Assembly: GCA_040905025.1 (NCBI GenBank)
Contig: JBBDSJ010000148.1
Location: forward strand, 1-64,000
DNA from: JBBDSJ01 sp040905025
Lineage (GTDB): Bacteria > Pseudomonadota > Gammaproteobacteria > Methylohalomonadales > Methylohalomonadaceae
Length of the DNA stretch: 64,000 bases
Direction: 5' to 3'
The notes under the pieces were generated by a model. The model made no database searches. It was given only the letters and a program-made list of their open reading frames with translations, and had not been told where the DNA came from. A program made the position numbers and the translations under genes. Positions 1 to 7,779 of this stretch are shown here, one piece after another (position 1 is the stretch's first letter; the number at the start of each line of letters is the position of its first letter).

Positions 1-605
1 TGCGCAAGACCGACGGCCGTCTGACCTGGCGCGCCAATGTATTTGTCAATTACATCGAGGACTTCATTTTCCTGGATGAGCAGGACCTCGACGGCGACGG
101 TGTCGCCGACGAAGTCGATGACGAAGGCAATCCGGGCGGCGAACTGCTGCTGGTGAATTACACCCAGGCCGATGCCTTGTTCTACGGTCTGGAAGCCGAA
201 GCCATGTTCGAGATATTCAATGATGCCCGCGGCGAACTGGATATGCGCTTGTTCGGTGACTGGGTCAAAGGCAGCCTGGATAATGGCCCGGATCTGCCAC
301 GCATATCACCGGCCCGGCTCGGACTCGGGTTTGACTACCACAGAGGCCGGTTCCAGGCGGATTTTGAAACCACGCATGTATTTTCCCAAAATGACACCGC
401 CGCACTGGAAACCGGCACCGGCAGCTATACCCTGCTGAATGCCGGTATCAGTTATACCCTGACGCGGGCCCCGGCCGAAACGCAGCTATTCCTGCGCGGC
501 ACCAACCTGCTGGACGAAGACGCGCGTCGGCATAACTCGTTTATCAAGGATAGGGCTCCGCTGCCCGGGCGCTCGGGGATCGTCGGCATTCGCGCCAGCT
601 TCTAG
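1..605 (+). CDS. TonB-dependent outer-membrane receptor, C-terminal fragment
   Basis: This is the last ~200 residues of a TonB-dependent receptor whose start lies before the window; the first full codon is at position 3. The alternating polar and aromatic strands (for example YGLEAEAMFEIF, GLGFDYHRGRFQADFETTH), the late 'FLRGTNLLDEDARRHNSF' segment and the terminal Phe are typical of the final beta-strands of these barrels, which import siderophores, cobalamin or other large ligands using TonB energy. An acidic loop around positions 84-126 (DLDGDGVADEVDDEG) resembles an EF-hand-like or thrombospondin-type-3-like calcium loop. The substrate cannot be told from this part. A strong terminator follows at 700. 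Confidence 0.85.
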   Translation, partial: RKTDGRLTWRANVFVNYIEDFIFLDEQDLDGDGVADEVDDEGNPGGELLLVNYTQADALFYGLEAEAMFEIFNDARGELDMRLFGDWVKGSLDNGPDLPRISPARLGLGFDYHRGRFQADFETTHVFSQNDTAALETGTGSYTLLNAGISYTLTRAPAETQLFLRGTNLLDEDARRHNSFIKDRAPLPGRSGIVGIRASF

Positions 606-699
606 TACAACCACCATCATCGCCCGGTCCGGTCGCCTGCCTATCCCGGAGTGGGCGAGATTTTCAGCGGGACGCAATATCCACAATCAGCAGTACTAG

Positions 700-733
700 A
701 GCCCACCCGGGAAACCCCGGAGGGGCTTTTTTT
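700..733 (+). terminator. Rho-independent terminator after the TonB-dependent receptor
   Basis: A GC-rich hairpin (outer arms AGCCC/GGGCT, inner arms CCGGG/CCCGG) is followed directly by a run of seven T. It lies 95 bases after the receptor stop codon and is oriented to end that transcript. Confidence 0.8.
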
Positions 734-1254
734 AATTTATAGATTCATTACCTGCACATTTGCAAACAAGAAGTTGGCATCAGCCGCCAAGTGAAAACCT
801 CATAAAGGACCAAACCAAAGCACTTCAAAATATGCATTACACTGGAGACCATCAAACTCAATACATATGCTTCTCCATAAAAAAAGCCCCTGCGAAAGGG
901 GCAAGAGTTACTAAGAGGAGAAGAAAAGCAATTAACTGATTTCCAATATCAGATAACTGCTTAGCCATTAGACTACGACCAGCATATAAAAATATCCATT
1001 CCGCATTAGTAATATGTCTTCATAAAATAAATGCCAGACTGCATATATCTTTTTGAGTACATAAACGCACAAATATTATTGCTTAATAATCCTATGCAAA
1101 CACATGTCAGCATCTAATAATAACTCCATCGCAAACTTATAATTAAGCTTCTATAAAACAAACTAATTTAAAATTAGGATTTTCATATTTTAAGTGCCCG
1201 GAAAAATCCAAATATTAAAACTTATAGCATTAAAATTGACCGTAAAATAAATCT
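734..1254. other. AT-rich intergenic stretch, no protein gene seen
   Basis: This stretch is clearly richer in A and T than the flanking genes and is full of stop codons in all frames. It holds the orphan minus-strand terminator at 878-903. Just upstream of that terminator, on the minus strand, is a pyrimidine-rich stretch (complement of 911-928) complementary to a Shine-Dalgarno sequence. Nothing else could be identified. Confidence 0.5.
878..903 (-). terminator. Rho-independent terminator on the minus strand with no visible gene
   Basis: Read on the minus strand, GCCCCTTTCGCAGGGGC is a perfect stem with a short loop followed by a T run (the A run at 878-885 on the plus strand). No minus-strand open frame lies just upstream of it (904-1260), so it may end a small RNA. 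The plus-strand reading lacks a T run. Confidence 0.7.
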
Positions 1255-1268
1255 GGAGAACCACAGTT

Positions 1269-1559
1269 ATGTTTAAAAAACATAGTTACATTTTTGCCAT
1301 TATTATTTTGTTTATTAGCCCTAATGCATTTGCAGATGACATTAGTTCGGTAATTAAACTTCCTGAGCCTAACAAAAATCATACCGTAAAAAATAACGAC
1401 GCGAACTTTCAACCATGGACGGTGCAGGATTATGTGAGGCTAAATGCTATCCCCCGCAAAAATGACGTTATTATAAATAACAATGCGACTGCGCGCCCGT
1501 TAAGGACAATTCAAGACTACGTTAATTTGCATAATAATAAAATCAGAAATGCGATGTAA
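1269..1559 (+). CDS. Small secreted protein with two QDYV repeats, function unknown
   Basis: A 96-residue protein that I do not recognise. Residues 1-22 form a signal peptide (charged MFKKH, hydrophobic core, cleavage likely after AFA). The mature part is rich in Asn and Lys and holds two copies of a short motif, PWTVQDYVRLN and LRTIQDYVNLH, about 30 residues apart. A ribosome-binding sequence GGAG stands 10 bases before the ATG. There are no cysteines and no further membrane segments. The gene sits alone in low-GC DNA, which could mean foreign origin or relaxed selection. It is most likely periplasmic. Expression is plausible but unproven. Confidence 0.55.
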   Translation: MFKKHSYIFAIIILFISPNAFADDISSVIKLPEPNKNHTVKNNDANFQPWTVQDYVRLNAIPRKNDVIINNNATARPLRTIQDYVNLHNNKIRNAM

Positions 1560-1572
1560 GTGTCATTTGTTG

Positions 1573-1644
1573 ATATCAAAATTACTTTGATATTCAGAGG
1601 GTGCATATTCATGATTCCATTTACAACAACGTTTCAAAAACGTT
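1573..1644. other. Two small inverted repeats after the small secreted protein
   Basis: ATATCAAA and TTTGATAT (1573-1593, 5-base loop) and AACGTTT and AAACGTT (1628-1644, 3-base loop) form two AT-rich stem-loops. The second is followed by a T-rich stretch and could act as a weak terminator. Otherwise they could be operators for the downstream lipoprotein gene. Confidence 0.35.
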
Positions 1645-1763
1645 TTGACTTTTTATTAAAGTGCCGCGAACTCTAAAGAGCTTGTTATAGTGATTTATTG
1701 GTAATGCGGGCGGTTTGCTCACCTGCTGCAACCTGGTAACCACGAAGATGGAGAATAATAATC

Positions 1764-2291
1764 ATGCGGAGTTTGGTTAAATATTGTTTTGTTGGCCTGC
1801 TGATAATCCCGGCATTGGCCTGCGTCCACGGCCCCAGCCGCCAGAAAGTCGAGAAGGACATGGAAATTAATGCATCGCCTGACAAAGTCTGGGCAATCAT
1901 TTCCGAGTTCTGCTCAATTCAGGACTGGCACCCGGCGGTCGAAAAATGTGAATCCGACGGCAGTCATGAAAAAGGCACGACGCGTGTACTGACACTGGGC
2001 AATGGTGAATCCTTTACCGAAGAACTGCTCAAGCATGAGCCTGACAACATGTCATATTCCTATCGGATTACCGAATCCAATTTTGATGCCGTCCCGGTGG
2101 GTACCTACGGTTCCACGATCACGGTCAAGGCTGGCGACGGCGGCGGTTCAGTCGTTAACTGGCGCGGCTTTTTCTATCGCGCCTATCCGAACAATGATCC
2201 GCCACCGGAACTGTCCGATGAAGCGGCTGTTAATGCTGTCACCGGGATTTACGACGCAGGCCTTGCGAAAATCAAGGAACTGGCCGAGTAA
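1764..2291 (+). CDS. SRPBCC-family (MxaD-like) lipoprotein
   Basis: A 175-residue protein with a lipoprotein signal peptide ending in a lipobox (PALAC, Cys20), so it is probably anchored to a membrane facing the periplasm. The rest matches the START/SRPBCC (polyketide cyclase 2) fold: 'EKDMEINASPDKVWAIISEF' at the start, 'IQDWHPAVEKCE', 'GESFTEELL', a late 'WRGFFYRAY' strand and a long C-terminal helix. These proteins bind hydrophobic ligands. The MxaD branch is linked to methanol dehydrogenase in methylotrophs, but no such genes are near here. The substrate is unknown. It is a single gene with its own spacing on both sides. Confidence 0.75.
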   Translation: MRSLVKYCFVGLLIIPALACVHGPSRQKVEKDMEINASPDKVWAIISEFCSIQDWHPAVEKCESDGSHEKGTTRVLTLGNGESFTEELLKHEPDNMSYSYRITESNFDAVPVGTYGSTITVKAGDGGGSVVNWRGFFYRAYPNNDPPPELSDEAAVNAVTGIYDAGLAKIKELAE

Positions 2292-2420
2292 TCCATCCCC
2301 GATAAGGCCCGGGTCATGTGAGTCGGGCTTTTCTATTTGAGACCACTTCCAATACCAGCCATGCACGCTGAATGTAGACTATACTCTATATAGATTAACT
2401 CATACATAACAGGGATCAGG

Positions 2421-3656
2421 ATGACTCAGGTTTCCCCATCGCCAAATCAGGGCGTGGGCAAAGAGATATCAGATCAGCTCGCCAGACGCACACTACGTGC
2501 CTCACTGGCCACCAGCCGAAATAGCGCCTTATTGGTCATCGCACTGGGCCTGGCGGGCTCGTGGTTGATTATTTACTTTGCTGGCGGTGTCAACCACATG
2601 GTGCCACATTGGTACTACGTGCCTATTCTCTTCGCCGCTGCCCGTTTCGGCCCGTTGGCTACGCTTGTCGTTGCATTGATAGCCGGCATGCTAGCGGGCC
2701 CCCTGACGTACGGCGATGTTGCCTCACACACGCCCCAGGATTGGTCACGCTGGATGTCACGGGCCGGCTTTTTTCTTGGTATTGGCCAATTAATGGCCTG
2801 GCTGGTAACCCCGTCCTTACATCCGATTGGTGAAGAGCTGCACCTCATGCGTGAGGAATTCTCTATACGCAAAGCTATTGCCAATAACGAGTTCTTCCTG
2901 CGCTATCAGCCCATATTTTCATTAAAATCCGGTACTTTTGTCGGAGCAGAGGCGCTGATACGCTGGCAACACCCCACACGAGGCGAATTATCTCCGGCGG
3001 CCTTCATGGACGTTGTCGAGAGCTCTTCCTTGATCTTTGACCTGAGTGATTTTGTCATCGAAGAAGCCTGCCGCCAGGCCGCCGAATGGCGGGCAGTTGC
3101 CATGGACATGAATAAGTCGCCGTGGTACATCGCCATCAATTTGTCAGGCCGAGATCTCGGGCGTCCCGACTTGGCTCTCAAAGTCTCTAATGCGTTAAAA
3201 ACGCATCAACTATCACCGGAATGTCTGCATATTGAACTGACAGAAAGTGTAATGCTGCTAACCGGTGCCACTTTTCAATTACTCCAGATCAAGAAACTGG
3301 GCGTAAAACTGGTCGTGGACGACTTTGGCACAGGATATTCGTCACTTTCCTATCTGCATAAATTCCCGTTCGACATATTAAAAATTGACCGTAGTCTGAT
3401 AAATGACCTTGGCCCATCAAGCTCCGGCCAAGCGCTTGCCAAGAGCATAGTGTTGCTGGCGAAATCTCTCGGACTGACTACGGTCGCTGAAGGACTGGAG
3501 AACGCAGAGCAGTTTAGAATAGGCAAAGAATTGGGTTTTGATTCCACACAGGGCTTTTACTTTGCCCGTCCAATGGAAGCCGACAAAATACCTCAGTTAA
3601 TTATCTCGCCAGTGCCAATGTCTATACAGGCAGGAGCGGTAAGCCCTGAGGCCTAA
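2421..3656 (+). CDS. Membrane-anchored EAL-domain cyclic-di-GMP phosphodiesterase
   Basis: A 411-residue protein. Residues ~36-128 form about four membrane segments. Residues ~150-395 are an EAL domain, which cleaves c-di-GMP to pGpG. The metal and catalytic motifs look complete: EAL at 177-179, the Asn of AINLSG, ELTES, DDFGTGYSS (~301-309), the Lys of DILKIDRS, VAEGLE and TQGFYFARPM, so it is probably active. There is no GGDEF domain and no recognised ligand-binding domain besides the membrane part, which may act as the sensor. A TATACT that could be a -10 element lies 35-40 bases before the ATG. It appears to be a single-gene unit. Confidence 0.88.
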   Translation: MTQVSPSPNQGVGKEISDQLARRTLRASLATSRNSALLVIALGLAGSWLIIYFAGGVNHMVPHWYYVPILFAAARFGPLATLVVALIAGMLAGPLTYGDVASHTPQDWSRWMSRAGFFLGIGQLMAWLVTPSLHPIGEELHLMREEFSIRKAIANNEFFLRYQPIFSLKSGTFVGAEALIRWQHPTRGELSPAAFMDVVESSSLIFDLSDFVIEEACRQAAEWRAVAMDMNKSPWYIAINLSGRDLGRPDLALKVSNALKTHQLSPECLHIELTESVMLLTGATFQLLQIKKLGVKLVVDDFGTGYSSLSYLHKFPFDILKIDRSLINDLGPSSSGQALAKSIVLLAKSLGLTTVAEGLENAEQFRIGKELGFDSTQGFYFARPMEADKIPQLIISPVPMSIQAGAVSPEA

Positions 3657-3900
3657 TACTCATAGGGGTGAGTCATTTTGTCAGATTTAATAGCCAAGGC
3701 TATTTGCAACTGACCACCCTTCTTGCAGGATAAGAACGAATTATGGATTAAGCTTCTTATAGACAATATCGCTTGGCAGTTTTTTGATACATGGCGATAA
3801 AGTTATTGCAAATATGGCCAAACTATTTCTATAGATAATATCAACGATTATCTTAAAAAGATTCATTTTTTGGTTTATTTCAACTATCAGTATAAAGAGT

Positions 3901-4010
3901 AGTGTTTATTTCACTTATCTCTAAAAATCTATTTCAATTAACGGGCTAATCCTGTAATTAAGTTGCTGTTTCTATTATTTAGAATATTTCACTTATCAAA
4001 ACAACCAACA
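3901..4010. repeat. Dispersed noncoding repeat, copy A (left edge of the nitrate block)
   Basis: Two blocks here recur at 24043-24097. Block 1 (3901-3940) matches 24043-24082 at 35 of 40 bases, and block 2 (3987-4010) matches 24074-24097 at 23 of 24 bases. In this copy the blocks are 46 bases apart; in the other they overlap. Both copies have the same orientation. The whole gap 3657-4117 is AT-rich and I see no gene in it. Confidence 0.6.
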
Positions 4011-4117
4011 TGTAGGTTTTACTAATTAATGAAATATTTGTGCTAATTAGTGACGTGAATTCAAATACAACTGCCAGGGTAATCCCCTAAAGAAAGCAAT
4101 CAGGCATCCATTTGATC

Positions 4118-4432
4118 CTAATCGCTGTTACGCCAGTAATTGTTGGCTTCAGCGATCGTACGAAAGTTGACCGCCAAAACATGACTGGCCGCGATAAGAC
4201 TGTCAGGATCATGTGAATAAGCTGGACGCAGCTTTTTCAATACTTCGATATCCGGCTGAATGGTCTTAATACTGGTTCGTGACATTTTAACAGCCAGCGC
4301 AAATCCTTCTTCCGGCGTTGCCGTAATCAGACTTGGTAACCATGAGGCTTCAGCATTCATGCCCGTTTCCTGTGCCTGCAGCACCGGTGCTATTGCCAGT
4401 GCAATTACCAAAAGCAGACTTTTATATTTCAT
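4118..4432 (-). CDS. Small periplasmic protein divergent from nsrR, function unknown
   Basis: A 104-residue protein that I do not recognise. The start at 4432 is preferred over one 33 bases upstream because a very strong AGGAGGAG stands 7 bases before it and because it puts a clean signal peptide at the N-terminus (MKYKSLLLVIALAIAPVLQA, cleavage near AQA). The mature part is ~84 residues, mostly helical in character, without cysteines and with several Ser/Thr. It is transcribed away from the first nsrR gene, and its promoter overlaps an NsrR-type palindrome, so it is probably induced by nitric oxide. It may be a periplasmic accessory protein of the NO response; this is inference from position only. 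Confidence 0.7.
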   Translation of the reverse strand: MKYKSLLLVIALAIAPVLQAQETGMNAEASWLPSLITATPEEGFALAVKMSRTSIKTIQPDIEVLKKLRPAYSHDPDSLIAASHVLAVNFRTIAEANNYWRNSD

Positions 4433-4486
4433 TGTCGTTCTCCTCCTGTTCCGGACCTGTTTCACAATGTTCGCAGGAATTAAATC

Positions 4487-4545
4487 AAGTATCTTGTATA
4501 CTGCTTTATATTCAGTATATTATTTACTTGTTTCAATAGAGTCAA
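4487..4545. promoter_or_regulatory. Divergent promoter region with two NsrR-type palindromes
   Basis: Two 17-bp palindromes, AAGTATCTTGTATACTG (4487-4503) and CAGTATATTATTTACTT (4513-4529), lie 26 bases apart. On the plus strand TTGTAT (4494-4499) and TATATT (4516-4521), 16 bases apart, could drive nsrR. On the minus strand TTGACT (complement of 4540-4545) and TAATAT (complement of 4517-4522), 17 bases apart, could drive the small periplasmic gene. The second palindrome covers both -10 elements, so a bound repressor would block both. The same arrangement recurs at 18717-18774. Confidence 0.6.
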
Positions 4546-4551
4546 GCCCTT

Positions 4552-4983
4552 ATGCAACTGACCATCCATACTGACTATTCACTACGTTTGCTGATTTACC
4601 TGAGTATACATAGCGGTGAAACGGCGCCCACGGTTCAGGACGCGGCGGCCCGCTACCGCGTCTCTGCCAACCATTTGGCCAAGGTTGCGCAAACGCTCGT
4701 GCAGCTTGGTTATATTCACAGCCATCGGGGTCGCGGTGGTGGTCTTGAGCTCGCGCAATCGGCCGATAAAATCAATATCGGTCTAGTCGTCCGGCAAACG
4801 GAAAACTTGCAGTTACTCGAATGCTTCGGGCCCAGTTCATCCTGTCCTATTGACCCGGCATGCCGTCTCAAGAAGGCTCTAGGCAAGGCTCAGCAGGCCT
4901 TTCTTGCAGTACTGGATGATTACTGGCTCAGTGACCTGATCTCCAACAGGCACAAGCTACGCAAACTTCTGGATGTCGCCTGA
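4552..4983 (+). CDS. nsrR: NsrR-type Rrf2-family transcriptional repressor (copy 1)
   Basis: A 143-residue Rrf2 regulator: an N-terminal winged helix (MQLTIHTDYSLRLLIYLS; recognition region NHLAKVAQTLVQLGY; wing SHRGRGGGLEL) and three Cys (91, 98, 104, in CFGPSSSCPIDPAC) that in NsrR hold a [4Fe-4S] cluster; Asp8, the fourth ligand known from NsrR, is also present. NsrR senses NO through this cluster and represses NO-detoxification genes. It is about 71 percent identical by hand count to the second copy at 18781. Palindromes cover its own promoter, so autoregulation is likely. It converges with nnrS, and no clear terminator lies between them. Confidence 0.85.
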   Translation: MQLTIHTDYSLRLLIYLSIHSGETAPTVQDAAARYRVSANHLAKVAQTLVQLGYIHSHRGRGGGLELAQSADKINIGLVVRQTENLQLLECFGPSSSCPIDPACRLKKALGKAQQAFLAVLDDYWLSDLISNRHKLRKLLDVA

Positions 4984-5032
4984 CCAGAAAAAAGCTTTAT
5001 GCGTATTGGCGCTTCAGTCTGACCTGTTGACG

Positions 5033-6151
5033 TTAGTTTGGAGACAATATGCCAATCAAGACTGCCAGCAACAAGAGATAGGACAGTGACCAGGCAGCCG
5101 TAGCAACCCACAGACTGGCGATGGCATAGTCCGGCACATACACCGATACCAGACGCAACAATGTAGCTACTGTGATCAACAGCGTTGTAATAATGAAGAA
5201 ATAGCCGACGGTATCAGCCCTCTTTAAATTAACCAGATGTACGCGTGCGGCGATGGTGATAGACAATGTCCCCAGGGCGCCGATCGTTATCATATGCAGA
5301 ACGCCGCTGTATCCACTGCCAGTTATTAATGCCAGCCCCAGAGTGAACAAACCGGCCACCAGCCAGAAATAGCCGACAGCCAATGCTAACAAGTCTGCAC
5401 GTCGGCACTTCCACAACCGCCAGCGTGTCATCCTCACGCCTGCAACCAGACCGACAAGCAACAATACGCTTCCAGTCAGTATTCTCCAGCCCGGGATCAG
5501 GCTGATTACGGCGGCGGGAATAACAAGTACTATCAATGCAGCTTCCAGCGGGGGCTGTACCCGGGCAACAAGATGACCACCACGGCGCTGGATCTCGCCG
5601 GCAGCAGCGGCGGCAATAATTCGCCCGCCCATAAACAACATCAACAGGCTTAGCAGGATAATCCCGAACAGCAAGACTGACCCTGGCTCAAGCCACTCCA
5701 GGCCCATTAAAAACTGGTAACCGACCGGCAGCAGGAACAAGACAAACACCAGCGGCGCGATACTGCGATTGCGCCATTTCTTGGCAGCCAGCAGCCTTGG
5801 TATGACTATCCAGATCACCGTCAACAGGAATGCCAACTCCAGTATGCCTGCTGCAAGGCTTTCTGGAACAAGCAAAGCAGCCAGCCTGGCCGACAGCCAC
5901 AATGTGAAGATGGTATAGATATAGACTCTTGGCTGCGGCCCAAGCAGGTATCCGGCAACCAGTGCCAGTACAAAACCGAACAACATCTCCCGACCATGTC
6001 CTGCGTATAGCCCCTCTGGCCAGGTCCAGATACCCAGGAGATTAGCCATTGAAAGCGGCAGCAGTATTGCCGCATATAGCGCTGCGGCCGGGAAAAACAG
6101 GCGCTGCGCAGGTATTCTGGTTCTAGTATTTGAAACCTTGTTTGACTGCAA
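5033..6151 (-). CDS. nnrS: NnrS-family multipass membrane protein (copy 1)
   Basis: A ~372-residue protein with about 12 hydrophobic segments and the NnrS signature GHGREMLFGF near residues 52-61. NnrS proteins are heme- and copper-containing membrane proteins linked to denitrification and to protection from nitrosative stress; the exact reaction is not settled. The start is uncertain: the frame opens with TTG at 6151, an in-frame stop precedes it by ten codons, and the next ATG would remove part of the first membrane segment. It follows the ferredoxin and hemerythrin genes on the same strand (gaps of 60 and 36 bases), so it is likely the last gene of an NsrR-controlled operon. It is only distantly similar to copy 2. 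Confidence 0.85.
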   Translation of the reverse strand: MQSNKVSNTRTRIPAQRLFFPAAALYAAILLPLSMANLLGIWTWPEGLYAGHGREMLFGFVLALVAGYLLGPQPRVYIYTIFTLWLSARLAALLVPESLAAGILELAFLLTVIWIVIPRLLAAKKWRNRSIAPLVFVLFLLPVGYQFLMGLEWLEPGSVLLFGIILLSLLMLFMGGRIIAAAAAGEIQRRGGHLVARVQPPLEAALIVLVIPAAVISLIPGWRILTGSVLLLVGLVAGVRMTRWRLWKCRRADLLALAVGYFWLVAGLFTLGLALITGSGYSGVLHMITIGALGTLSITIAARVHLVNLKRADTVGYFFIITTLLITVATLLRLVSVYVPDYAIASLWVATAAWSLSYLLLLAVLIGILSPN

Positions 6152-6211
6152 GCGAGTGAAAATCCCTGATAATGTTGGTTACCGGCATTAGCATAGTCGG
6201 GGTGTATATGG

Positions 6212-6535
6212 TTAGCGTTCCAACAACTTTAGCTTGTCAGGTACCCCGTCCCACTCATCAGCATCTTCCGGTGGGTCCTTTTTCTCATTCAGCACCGGCC
6301 ATTGAGGTGCCAGTTCTGCATTAAGTTCGAGAAAGTGTACCTGGTCTTCAGGCACATCCTCTTCGGCATAGATTGCATCAACCGGACATTCCGGGACACA
6401 CAGACTGCAGTCAATGCATTCGTCCGGGTCGATAACGAGCATATTGGGCCCCTCATGGAAACAATCTACCGGGCAGACTTCAACACAATCAGTGTATTTG
6501 CATTTGATGCAGCTTTCGGTAACAACGTATGTCAT
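6212..6535 (-). CDS. fdxA: FdxA-type 7Fe ferredoxin
   Basis: A 107-residue ferredoxin. CIKCKYTDCVEVCPVDCF at residues 9-26 and CIDCSLCVPECPVDA at ~40-54 provide ligands for a [3Fe-4S] and a [4Fe-4S] cluster, as in the FdxA family, and the acidic C-terminal tail of ~50 residues is also typical. It is a soluble one-electron carrier. GAGG lies just before the ATG. It lies between the hemerythrin gene and nnrS in the same direction, so it may give electrons to NO- or nitrosative-stress-related reactions; that partner role is inference. Confidence 0.9.
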   Translation of the reverse strand: MTYVVTESCIKCKYTDCVEVCPVDCFHEGPNMLVIDPDECIDCSLCVPECPVDAIYAEEDVPEDQVHFLELNAELAPQWPVLNEKKDPPEDADEWDGVPDKLKLLER

Positions 6536-6571
6536 ACCTCAAGTCCTTTCAACGATTGCATATCCAGATAC

Positions 6572-7186
6572 TTAGCGCCAACGCCCGGAACATATCGGGC
6601 AGTCTTGTGGAAGGCTATCCTTTAAGGTGCCAGGATCAACACCCATGATATGCAGTGTTTCTTCCAGAAGTGCGTATTCCTTGTTGGCCTGATTGGTGAA
6701 AAGTGGATCAGCACGCCATTCAAACTGAGTAAGTAGCTCCAGCCAGTCTGACTGAGTAAGGTTTTCAGATAATGCCGGAAATATACGGGATTCTTCATAT
6801 TCAAGATGCTCCCGATATTGTGCAATATATTCACGTCCATGATAGGTCAGATCTGCCCGATCTACCGGCGAGTCATTCAGGATAGCCTCCATCAAAGTGC
6901 GTAATTCCATACCCAGTGCGGTTAATGTTTCATGTTGACCGGAAAGCCCCTTAATCACTTCCAGCATATCCGCGCGACGACGAGCCAGTCGCTCGAATAA
7001 TAAATCCTCAAACACATGATGATACTGATCCGGACAGTAGGTTAAATAATGGAGGATCTGATGCATCAATGCATAATCAGGCCGGTCACCACTGCTGATC
7101 GCTGCAGTCTGACGTTCCAGCACCCATAGTAAAGTCTCTATCTGATGATGATCCTGCTGCAAACGTTCAAGGGCTGAATGCGTCAT
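6572..7186 (-). CDS. Hemerythrin HHE-domain protein
   Basis: A 204-residue protein with the helical hemerythrin pattern of His and acidic iron ligands: LQQDHHQIE, YHHVFEDLLFERL, GQHETL and YREHLEYEESRIFP. A short Cys pair (CPICSG) ends the protein. Such proteins bind a di-iron centre and O2 or NO; relatives of this layout are often encoded beside nnrS and norB and are linked to NO tolerance. I chose the ATG at 7186 over the GTG 15 bases upstream because GAGG then stands 9 bases before the start. It is the first gene of the likely operon hemerythrin-fdxA-nnrS, with an NsrR-type palindrome on its promoter. Confidence 0.85.
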   Translation of the reverse strand: MTHSALERLQQDHHQIETLLWVLERQTAAISSGDRPDYALMHQILHYLTYCPDQYHHVFEDLLFERLARRRADMLEVIKGLSGQHETLTALGMELRTLMEAILNDSPVDRADLTYHGREYIAQYREHLEYEESRIFPALSENLTQSDWLELLTQFEWRADPLFTNQANKEYALLEETLHIMGVDPGTLKDSLPQDCPICSGRWR

Positions 7187-7217
7187 GATTAGAAACCTCA
7201 CTACTTTTTACTTAAAC

Positions 7218-7246
7218 CAGTATGGTATTTACCTGTTATATGTCAA
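7218..7246 (-). promoter_or_regulatory. Promoter with overlapping NsrR-type palindrome for the hemerythrin operon
   Basis: On the minus strand a perfect TTGACA (complement of 7241-7246) is 16 bases from CATACT (complement of 7219-7224). The palindrome CAGTATGGTATTTACCT (7218-7234) covers the -10 element. The start site would be near 7212, leaving a leader of about 26 bases. Confidence 0.6.
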
Positions 7247-7286
7247 GGCCGCAAGGATAACAGAGCAAGTTTGTATTCCGATATAA

Positions 7287-7676
7287 TCACACCACATCAA
7301 GCCAGCCTTCTGGCTGTTTATGAACTGCTATTCCCAAAATCCAGAACCAGACCAGTAATGCTGCAATATAGCTAAACCAGCTCAACAATGGTCTCTGACA
7401 GCGAAATGCTGTAATGCCGATCACAATATATAGTACGACCAGACCAAGTTTCACCAGAAGCCACCCGGATATAGATGGATTCAAGGCTTGCATGATCGCT
7501 AGTGCCATGCCGGAAACAAGCAGCAGCGTATCGATAATGTGCGGCAATATTTTCCAGATTCGTGCCTGAATCTTTCTACCCAGCCCAATTTTCCAGAGAC
7601 CGCGACTGGCAAAATAGAACCCGGACACAAGAGCCAGTCCGGCATGGAAATACTTGATCAAAAGATAGGGCGTCAT
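7287..7676 (-). CDS. SirB-family small membrane protein
   Basis: A 129-residue protein with four hydrophobic segments and the start MTPYLLIKYFHAGLALVSG typical of the SirB2 family (Pfam PF04247). Conserved His residues near membrane ends (KYFHAG, LPHIIDT, GIAVHK) fit the family. Members are found in many proteobacteria; no biochemical function is firmly known. It lies 103 bases after the aldehyde dehydrogenase stop on the same strand and may be read from that promoter. No clear Shine-Dalgarno sequence precedes the ATG. Confidence 0.75.
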   Translation of the reverse strand: MTPYLLIKYFHAGLALVSGFYFASRGLWKIGLGRKIQARIWKILPHIIDTLLLVSGMALAIMQALNPSISGWLLVKLGLVVLYIVIGITAFRCQRPLLSWFSYIAALLVWFWILGIAVHKQPEGWLDVV

Positions 7677-7779
7677 GGGTGAAAACTCGCCACTTGATCA
7701 TAAAAAATAGTCGGGCGCATGTTATCTGATCATGCGACCGACTTTAACATCAGTGTAGTCATTACTTCATGACACAAGT

